Assembly: GCA_009801015.1 (NCBI GenBank)
Contig: VHZZ01013581.1
Span: forward strand, 22,984 to 50,559
Direction of reading: 5' to 3'
DNA from: Silene noctiflora
Taxonomy: Eukaryota > Streptophyta > Magnoliopsida > Caryophyllales > Caryophyllaceae
DNA length: 27,576 nucleotides
Shown here in pieces: positions 19,868-27,576 of this stretch. The first letter of the stretch is position 1. Each line of letters begins with the position of its first letter. Made by a program: the position numbers and the translations under genes. The notes under the pieces were generated by a model, which was given only the letters and a program-made list of their open reading frames with translations, had not been told where the DNA came from and made no database searches.

Positions 19868-20624
19868 AAAAATGAATTTCGTTCTCAAAGTTCACACTCA
19901 TATCTGTACAACACGCACACCTACCACTCCACTATCCAACACCACTCAACTCTCATCCTCCATCCTTGACACTCACTCACCCAAGAACGTTTACCTCAAC
20001 AACACAGCTCTTCGCATAGCATCAACCATAGAATTGCCTTATCTAATTTCACCAATACAACCCCTCAAGCGAGAACCACTACCAAAATAAAATGTTTTAT
20101 TCTACCACCCTTAAAATGAACTTCCTCCTCGAAGTTGGCTCACGCCTACCACTTAATCTATGTCCATTTGTTTCAAAAACATAACGTCACACCCACCTCC
20201 ATTACTTTTAACGATATCAAACTATAAGTCCATCCTTAGTTCTACACCAAGACCCAAAACTTCCAAATATACCGCAACATTTTGAACCATCAAACTCTTT
20301 TTGTCGCATCCTACCCCTCTTAAGATAAATGTTACGTCCTCGCAACTCAACTAATACTAGGTCCTCATTGATTCCTTCCCGTTATCACCCTCTCATGTCA
20401 TAGATAAACGACTATAATTTCAACACCGACCACCATTCCCATATCCAAGGGTCTCTCTCTCTCTATAATAGCTCCCATACTCGTAAACATTCTGCACACC
20501 AGCTAACCTTTACCACAAAATCCTCAACATAACCACTACTTCAAATCTTCAACGTTACCACACAACCACATTCTTCTATATACATGCACTTATCCTCACG
20601 ATCATAATCCACATACCACAATTG

Positions 20625-20626
<2 letters not shown>

Positions 20627-20715
<89 letters not shown>
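20627..20715. repeat. (AC)n microsatellite, about 44 units
   Basis: An uninterrupted AC run of about 89 bp. The corresponding part of copy A (near 1360-1400) has no such run. The minus-strand open frame reading Val-Cys repeats is an artefact of it. Confidence 0.95.
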
Positions 20716-20718
<3 letters not shown>

Positions 20719-22769
20719 TAGATCCTCAAATCTCTCTGTATACCGTCGCAAAACTGGTACATAACTTACCATGAGACTAACTACCAACTCTCCATACTTA
20801 CTTCCCCGATAAAGATTATGAACCACCTACAGCTTTCAGTTCAGTACACTCATGCTCCACCAATTACTTGCCACAACTATGTCAATAAATGGCTCATTTA
20901 ATATAACATCAAAAGTACACCAACAACCTCCCACAATTATGTTTCACCAACAAGATTTGACTATAACTTCGATAACAACGACCAAAAGTGCAACTTCCTT
21001 CCATATTTTACTCTACTCTCACCCACAAGCCGAAAATCATAGGCGATGGCAGTAGACAAAACAACAATCTATATGCTCATATTAAACATACATACTCTTT
21101 CAAAAACTCGTCTCACAAGTATCCCGCCTACTCCACCATTACCAATGATGACATCGCAACATTGCCACCAACAGCCGCACCGCAGCGTGAAAGTACCCGC
21201 ATCGCAACACGAAGTACTGTGCCCAGATTACAACCCGGAACACAACAACCACATTACCAAAAACAGAGTCCTGACACAACGATCATCTCTCGACTCATCC
21301 AACCACCCCTTACCCTTTGTCGATATCATCTTACTGGACCACAAAACACCACATTTTACACGAAATAGCCAGATAAAAACTTTATGAATATCATACCTTA
21401 CCACTACTTACAAGGCCAGAACCTCGCACAATCAATTACACACGTCATAGACCCATAATTAAATCTAACTAACAAACCGGAGCACATAAGTTACCACTTG
21501 ATAATTACCACCACCTGACCAACGTGACCATATAAGCAATGCTCAACTTCCTACCAACGCTCTCTAGCTCAACACCTTATGCTCCCTCGCAACCATGAAT
21601 ACCAATTCTCTATAGCAACTCCATTAACTATATCAACCATATTGCCCCAATATCCATACTAATTCTGTCCATGATCATCCAACTCCCTTAACTTACCACC
21701 AAAGTCTCATACCATGCAATTACTCTACTAACTTCTTACTCCCCTAATTCCTCAACCTAATGTCTGAAATGTTTTCCTGAAATTCCTACATAACCCTTAA
21801 TTCACACACTCATGATAGTACCATACATTCTCCATAATTCCTTACTTTTATGTCCCGTAAATTTTGTGAACATACACTCGACTTGCTACCATCTTTCTTG
21901 TCTCATTGCACTTTACAACACCCATAATCAACTTAACTCATTACTCATATTACCCAGCTCTTTAGTGATCCGGTTACCTTCTCGTGACTCCATATTTCCA
22001 TTAATTCGTGTCAGGAACTTCCCATTCTTTCTTATCAATAATCTCTCTCCACACGCTACTCACTCATACTCACCACCAATAAGTCCACACTTTCAAGGAT
22101 TACTTTTTTAATCAACTACATCTTTTTTCAATATCTCCAGAAATCATTATTCATCTCCTACCATTACCTTCCCAAATAACTACACACTAGGCTCACCTCT
22201 TAATAATTCAAATTCCCAAACACAACCACTACATACAAATCCACATCGCGACATCCATCGGTCTAAGCTCACTAAACGCCCATTCTTCCCCATTTTTCTA
22301 TCACGACCTTCCCTTACATATATCCTCAACCAACATAATCATAACCATCTCTCTCTATAAATCCTCACATCCCATTTTACCACAATCCACCTCCCTCATT
22401 ACAAACGTTTCCAATTTCACATTCCTCGGACTTACATTACCACCCATATCACCACTCGATCATATATGCCTATCATTACATTACTCGAGCCCACGACTAT
22501 ATCACTCACCATATCACACAAATTGTACTCCTTGCCCCAACGAACTCATCGACTTCACTTCCTCTTTTCATTATACATCACTACCACGTATAACCACACG
22601 TCCTCCTAACAAACTCATACCCAACATAAGGTGGTACTCTCCACGCCCTAGGATCCGACAACTTACGTCTCAGGACCAACACATATGTAAAAGAATGCTT
22701 TAAGACCCAAAACAAATATAAGCACATAGCCTACGACTCAAAACAAACAAATTTTCACCTAGAAAGAAC

Positions 22770-23047
22770 ACTCGGTCGAGTGCCAAAGACACTCGGTCTA
22801 GTACACTCAACTCGGTCGAGTCACATATGTACTCGATCGAGTTCAACAAATCCAGAACCGATCATAAATACCCAGAAACACACTCGGTCGAGTACATAAC
22901 GTACTCGGTCGAGTGCCTCGCACACTCGGTCGAGTCAGAAACTTACGACACTTCTACCCCCCAAAACTCAATTTACCCACTCGGTCGAGTGTCAGGGGCT
23001 CGGTCGAGTACCCCGTACTCGGTCGGTTTCCCCTCACTCGGTCGAGT
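22770..23047 (-). promoter_or_regulatory. Interior palindrome array of copy C
   Basis: Eleven copies start at 22770, 22791, 22810, 22831, 22882, 22903, 22924, 22979, 22998, 23017 and 23036. Spacing inside clusters is 19 or 21 bp. The array lies about 360 bp inside the PBS, in the same relative region as the array at 8-147 of copy A. Any function is inferred. Confidence 0.7.
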
Positions 23048-23409
23048 CATGCCTACCCCATGCTTAAATAAAACATAGATCACATAGATAACCTTAACAT
23101 GTTACTAACTCCATATCAGTACTTCATCCATCACATTTAACAACTCAACTCATATCTATATACTTCACATATCTTGATACAACTCATACATGTAACATCC
23201 AACAGTACATATGAAACATATAAACAAAACATGTAAGCATACAACGACCCTTGACACCCCATAGTGACCGATTCAATTTGTAAAGGCAAATTGCGGCTTT
23301 AAGGAGTCTCCCAAGCCTTTGCGGTAGCTCTAAACAACTCTTACCCGAGTTCATTTTATTTAGACACCCTAAGTTCATTTGTTCATTGGTTTTAAGTTTC
23401 AAAATCGTC

Positions 23410-23421
23410 GCTCTGATACCA
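23410..23421 (-). other. Primer-binding site of copy C
   Basis: TGGTATCAGAGC on the minus strand, three bases (AAG) after the LTR. Sequence and spacing equal those of the chromovirus, implying the same tRNA primer. Confidence 0.92.
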
Positions 23422-23879
23422 CTTTTTAACACCCCCATACCCCGAGGCACCTTATCAAGGACTACCTCATGAGATGGAAGTGCTACCACTTTGGTTACCC
23501 GAGGTAGTGTACATCACAGAAGCCAAAATGACACAACCTTAAATATTAACTTTATTAAATGGTTACAAACTCCTAAAAAATACATATACAAAACCAAAAC
23601 CCAAAGCTGTGATAACAAAATAAAAACAAGGTTATGCGGAAGCTAGACTACTAAATGATTGGTGATGACTCTGCTCTGCCAATTCCCGCAGCAACATCAA
23701 CAATGACAATCACCATCACCTAAGCCAACTGTTCACCATCTCCGAATGGATCACCACAGTTTTGAAAACAGAAACGGGGTCAACAAACTATACAATAATA
23801 TGACATAACAAAATATAAGCATAAACATCCACTTTAACCGTGACCACCACTTTCAAACTCCGTAGTAACCAGTAAGCGA

Positions 23880-23899
23880 CTACACACCAAGGTGTGTAG
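23880..23899 (-). other. Conserved hairpin in LTR C-5'
   Basis: Perfect arms CTACACACC and GGTGTGTAG with a two-base spacer. Confidence 0.6.
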
Positions 23900-24515
23900 C
23901 CCTGCCAGATTACCCATCGCAACAGGTAATCCACGCCGCCGGTTGGGACCGCAACGTTACCACCAAAATCCCCGCTCAACGCATGAGCGAACTCAAGTCC
24001 ATTAATGTGCATATCCCCCTTACGTCAAGAAACTTAAGAGGCGAACAATGGGGGTGAGACCATCTCTCGCAATGGCTCACAATACCAACTCCAAACTCCA
24101 ACAACAATATCCATATCATAAACATAACATAAACATATCATAAACAGTGGCAAAGATTGTGACTTTGTAATACATATCATTCTACAGTCAACTGATTAGG
24201 GAAACCCTACCTTTTCGCAATCCATTATACCGCAGCCAACCATACGAACGTACAATGAATAACACATCGTCACCTACAACACGATAATCAACAATCAACA
24301 ACACATACGATGACCAACACTCTAAACCCCCAAAACCCCTAAATTAGGGTTTTCCCAAACCCCTAATGACAACCATAAACCTACTAAGAAGAAAGCTAGA
24401 GATTTACCGACGAAATCGACACAGAAAACGAGATGCAAAGACTCACGATCGATTAACCCTAGCCTTGGAGATGATTATGATGATTAGAGAAGCTGTGTAC
24501 GTAGTTTGGGCAGAC

Positions 24516-24713
24516 ACTCGGTCGAGTATGAGCCACTCGACCGAGTAAGACACACTCGGCTGAGTAAGACACACTCGACCGAGTGCAGCACACTCGATCG
24601 AGTAAGCCTCACTCGACCAAGTGCTAACTCACTCGCCCGAGTTCACGACAAACGGAACTCTGACAGACTACCCACAACAGCAACTCGGTCGAGTACCCTA
24701 TACTCGGCCGAGT
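24516..24713 (-). promoter_or_regulatory. U3 palindrome ladder of LTR C-5'
   Basis: Units start at 24516, 24535, 24554, 24573, 24592, 24611 and 24631, then 24683 and 24702. Seven units form the main block, two more than in the other LTR of the same element. Confidence 0.75.
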
Positions 24714-24743
24714 AGCCTAAGACCATAAATCTGATGTATTACC

Positions 24744-25934
24744 GTCAGAAGCAGATCTTCTTGTTGTTGTGAATGTTCTAATTAATTTAAATTTCCTAAA
24801 TTGCCATAATTACAACTTCAACCCCTTCCTTATTTTTCTCCCCCTCACAATTCAAGTGCAAAAAGAACTTCCTAGTTGACTAATATCGTACTACAATACA
24901 ATATTTGTTGAGGGTTGTGTTAGAAAAAGTTGTAATTAAAATGTTGTCATTAATCATTTTTACATTTAACTAATAAATCTACTATTTATAAAATTTTATA
25001 TAAGACGATTAGATTATTATTCTGGGCCACCTATAATAGTTGAGAATTTATTTTTTTGTGTTCTTTGATAATAAAATTTGGGACTTGGCCCATATGGGAG
25101 CTACAAAAGAGGTATTTTAGAAGGCTGATATTTTTTAGGAGGTTTAATTTGGAAAAGATTTATATACTCGATTGAGATATTTCCTTATTTACAAGAATTT
25201 GTTACTAATCTTGTACACAAGTGAGCCGAACTTTTATTATACTATTTTGATAGAATGATATAATCTAAAAAGGTGGCCCACTTCATAGCTAATGTTTTTG
25301 AGCGGGAAAAAAAAGAGAGGAGGCTTGTTCTTTTAGTTATAGGGGGATTCCTAGCGTCTTCGTCGTCTTTTCCATCACCAACCACCTTTCCCATTTTCCA
25401 ACCACCATCTAAACCACCAAAAATCCGAAATCTGCACCATTTGCAACACCAAGAACTATCGGTCTTTATCCCACTTGTTTCTTCTAGTACAGGGATCGAC
25501 GACGTCAAACTCTGGCTAGTGTTCAACAGTGGCTTTAGTGGAGGTTTCCTGGAAAGGGTTGAGGGTTTCGGTAGGGAAGATGGTTTTGAACGGGTTTTGG
25601 TTGGCGGCGTAAAAGTGTGTCATGTGAAGGATTTGGGGGCGCGGTTGAGGTCGTGGATCAAAGATAGGTGGTAGAGCACAGTGTCCATGGCCAGAGGATG
25701 GTTGACGGGGGATTTGGATGGGCTCGAGACGGAGGATAGTTGGCTCGGTTGGGATGACTCGATACGGGGCATGGTGTTAGCAGTTATGGTAGGGTATGGT
25801 GGGCGGTGGTGGCAAGGTGGGAGGCAAAGAGAATTAGTAGTAGTCGTCGGTTGTTGTACGTCTTTTACAAAATTGGTTCATTGGGAACAGAAATTCGGAA
25901 CCGTGACTTTTTGGTCATACTGCTTAGATACCAT
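24744..25934. other. Right part of the TIR element, no recognised gene
   Basis: The first 500 bp are AT-rich. From about 25270 to 25870 base composition rises in G and C and two + strand open frames occur (25273-25674, 133 codons; 25681-25938, 85 codons). The first has a Ser/Pro-rich stretch (SSSSFPSP, FQPPSKPPK) and then a Gly/Phe-rich one. I recognise no domain. The composition shift could mark a host gene fragment captured by the element, but this is inference only. Confidence 0.4.
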
Positions 25935-26042
25935 GTAAATAAATCGACTTAACCAAAAATTTTAATCGATAGTTGGAGTTTCAAGATCGGTTTTATGCTC
26001 TAACGAGATAAGAGTTATCCTATGCTTAAGAAATTATTAACA
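25935..26042 (-). repeat. Short LTR-like segment next to a PBS-like motif
   Basis: On the minus strand the segment runs TGTTAATAATTTC … TTATTTACA and is followed at once by TGGTATCTAAGCAG. That looks like a TRIM-type LTR with a primer-binding site. However, similarity with the left inverted copy at 18055 extends about 20 bp beyond the TG end, which favours the inverted-repeat reading. Confidence 0.25.
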
Positions 26043-26064
26043 TGGACACATTTTAGAAAACCCA

Positions 26065-26553
26065 TTTAACTTAACTCATTCTTTCATACAGAAAGACTAA
26101 AAGAGAAAATTGATTGACCATGATTATCAACTAACCTTAATGAACTTGGACACATCAATTAACATTAATGAACTTGGACATGAGTATGTAGAAATTGACT
26201 TTAAAGTCAACACTTTTATTGATTACGTCCAAAAAATATGTTCATTTCTCACTTTATTAGTTCTATCACATGGCAACAATTCATTGAAAGTTAAATCCTG
26301 CAAATAAATAAAGTTAATAACGAAAATGCTATTAGCTTAAATACCTAAGTTATTTAAAGTTAACGATTAATTCATGAGAATAATCCATACTACTACGCAT
26401 CTTCTTGGAAAAACCCGAACTATAATTTAACTTATAATAAACCCAACTTTACATAACACCTTCTCAAAATAGACTTGGTTCATTTCTGACCTGTTGTATC
26501 AGGTTAAATATGACATGGCAGTGACGTGTTGCTGAAGTAGCACTTATAATAAT
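26065..26553. other. AT-rich spacer with a 28-bp tandem duplication
   Basis: AACCTTAATGAACTTGGACA at 26133 recurs with one change at 26161. The 65-codon frame at 26110-26307 spans this duplication and has no domain. Nothing else is recognised. Confidence 0.5.
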
Positions 26554-27576
26554 TGTTAGATCATAATTTAATATGATATGTCTATGTTTTAATGATGACA
26601 AGTATGTTAGTTAATTATGCATCTTGCTCGTAATCGTTTGTTTAGTCTTTATAGATTGAACTACTACTGTTTAGCATTTAAGAATTTTGATTAAGACAAA
26701 TTTAAGCAAGTCTCGTGATCAAACATTCAATCAAGATCAAAGTATATTCAAATTATCAAGTAATGATCAATGAATGCTCAAGTGAAGATTCTGAGAAGCT
26801 TATATGAAAAGATGAAGCCTATATTGAAGATCTCCAGGAAGATTAGATAGAGTAGGTTGTCATCTCGTAATGGTAATAAAATAGTAATCTTTGCTCAGTA
26901 AAGTTATAGCCTTACAACTATAACATTAGTTACACAAAGACTCAAAGTTATAGATGTTCTACTATAACTTTGAGATGCGAATATTCAATTACACACGATT
27001 CACATTTTTCTTCTCAAACATATTTCGAAAAATAAGTTCTTTAAAGTTTTGTCCTTGAAATATTTTATTAAATCGCGTGTATAGTGAAATGGACATGAAT
27101 CCTTGGTTGGATGTGAAATATTGGTTATCCACATAATTAGTGATTCTATTGAAGCAACTTATGAGTTACCTCTTTAATCACTAATTAGGGTTTCTAAACA
27201 TTAGCATTCGAAACCCTAATGAATCTAACCCAATGTTATTACTACGGTTTGTCACACAAAACGATGGGCTTACGAGCCATCCTTTACGCGAGATATTCCC
27301 TCACTATGAGATATGTATGTTGAGATTATTGTTAAGAATATCTTTATGTTCTTTTGATTATCTAAAGTATATCTTATATATTTGCAAATTATGGTTAGAT
27401 TATATGATAAGATATTTTCCATATTAAATCTTATCATATTTAGAGTTTAAAGGAAAGGATATTAAATAAATATTCATTAGAGATATGATAAGTAATATTT
27501 TTATGCATCTTTACCCCTCATATTAGCTTTGTTTTATTTGTATTTAACACTTGTCAAAGTGATTTTAAGCTAATAT
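26554..27576 (+). repeat. Possible Copia (SIRE/Maximus-like) LTR, running off the window
   Basis: TGTTAGATCATAATTTAATATG followed by TGTTTTAATGATGACAAG resembles the start of SIRE-type Copia LTRs. Later text is A/T-rich with ATCAAG-type phrases, and a hairpin ATTAGGGTTT…AAACCCTAAT lies at 27184-27220. No coding region, PBS or second LTR is visible, so the call rests on style alone. Confidence 0.3.

Larger units (their letters stand above)
19868..23409 (-). other. Non-coding interior of copy C
   Basis: About 3.5 kb without a retroviral domain on either strand. Open frames here (for example 20988-21387 and 21812-22111) lack motifs and are not shared with copy A. Contents are a second 3'-end-like motif (20100-20137), an (AC)n microsatellite and an interior palindrome array next to the 5' leader. 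Confidence 0.7.
18430..24743 (-). mobile_element. Non-autonomous LTR retrotransposon, copy C (complete, 6.3 kb)
   Basis: Reading on the minus strand: 5' LTR (24743-23425), PBS (23421-23410), 3.57-kb non-coding interior, PPT (19867-19857) and 3' LTR (19854-18430). The LTRs are clearly homologous to each other and to LTRs A and B. The interior has no gag or pol motif. The flanks TTTAG (18425-18429) and GTCAG (24744-24748) agree at only three of five bases, so target duplication is unproven. Internal expansions and deletions indicate that this is not a recent insertion. Confidence 0.88.
23425..24743 (-). repeat. 5' LTR of copy C, with promoter deletion
   Basis: The LTR is homologous to 18430-19854 throughout, but the terminal bases are mutated at both ends (TTTAAC for TGTAAC; ATTACC for ATTACA). 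About 110 bp between the palindrome ladder and the conserved leader are missing at about 24510, removing the TATA box. The ladder is the longest in the window. Confidence 0.88.
18055..26064. mobile_element. TIR element (about 1.7 kb) interrupted by copy C
   Basis: The left repeat (18055-18118) reads TTTTCTAAAATGTGTCC, then ATGTTAATAATTAGTTAGG, then CATAGGATAACTCTTATC. The reverse complement of 26006-26063 reads the same apart from a ~9-bp gap and a few changes. This suggests terminal inverted repeats of a DNA transposon, into which copy C inserted. I see no clear target duplication, so superfamily is open. The interior outside copy C is 18119-18429 and 24744-26005 and encodes no recognised transposase. 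Confidence 0.55.

Noticed and set aside
20602..20826. Minus-strand frame with a Val-Cys repeat
   Set aside because: It is a direct translation of the AC microsatellite.
22770..23047. Regularly spaced palindromes taken as a CRISPR array
   Set aside because: Units are only 12 bp, spacers only 7-9 bp, and the context is a plant LTR retrotransposon.
18425..24748. Five-base target duplication of copy C (TTTAG and GTCAG)
   Set aside because: Only three of five bases agree, which is not enough to claim a duplication.

Overview
This window looks like nuclear DNA of a flowering plant. It has plant-type LTR retrotransposons primed by initiator-Met tRNA, small TIR transposons with hAT-like and Mutator-like target duplications, AT-rich spacers, and no convincing host gene. 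The species cannot be fixed from the sequence. A repeat-rich eudicot is likely, and Caryophyllales would fit, but that is only a guess. Five N bases near 7642-7686 suggest clone or draft sequence. I found no rRNA, tRNA, CRISPR array or intact protein-coding gene.

Layout. (1) 1-3469 is the 3' part of a non-autonomous, non-coding LTR retrotransposon (copy A, + strand). It has inserted into an LTR of the same family lying in the opposite orientation (copy B, 3470-4449). (2) 4450-6890 is AT-rich spacer with a Stowaway-like hairpin remnant, an 11-bp tandem repeat and a decayed ~104-bp tandem repeat. (3) 6891-13215 is a dead Ty3/gypsy chromovirus, most like the Tekay/Del clade. It has a 2-kb 5' LTR, PBS, truncated gag, RT, RNase H, integrase, chromodomain, PPT and only the first ~230 bp of the 3' LTR. 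(4) 13637-13820 and 14349-14639 are two MITEs, the second with an exact 8-bp hAT-type target duplication. (5) 15024-17920 is a non-autonomous Mutator-like element with an exact 9-bp target duplication. It is split by a nearly complete solo LTR related to the LTR of the chromovirus. (6) A pair of inverted repeats at 18055-18118 and 26006-26063 encloses a second, complete copy of the non-autonomous LTR family (copy C, minus strand, 18430-24743). (7) 26064-27576 is AT-rich, with a possible Copia-type LTR running off the end.

The most distinctive signal is a 12-bp palindrome, ACTCG-NN-CGAGT, present in close to fifty exact or slightly mutated copies. They form ladders with a strict ~19-bp period. 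The ladders sit in the U3 of every LTR of the A/B/C family, just upstream of a TATA box, and again inside the element. I read this as a candidate phased protein-binding array (enhancer or silencing/targeting element) carried by a non-autonomous retrotransposon. The A/B/C family shares its PBS, PBS spacing, LTR ends and 3'-terminal motif with the chromovirus. That suggests it was mobilised in trans by a Tekay-like partner.
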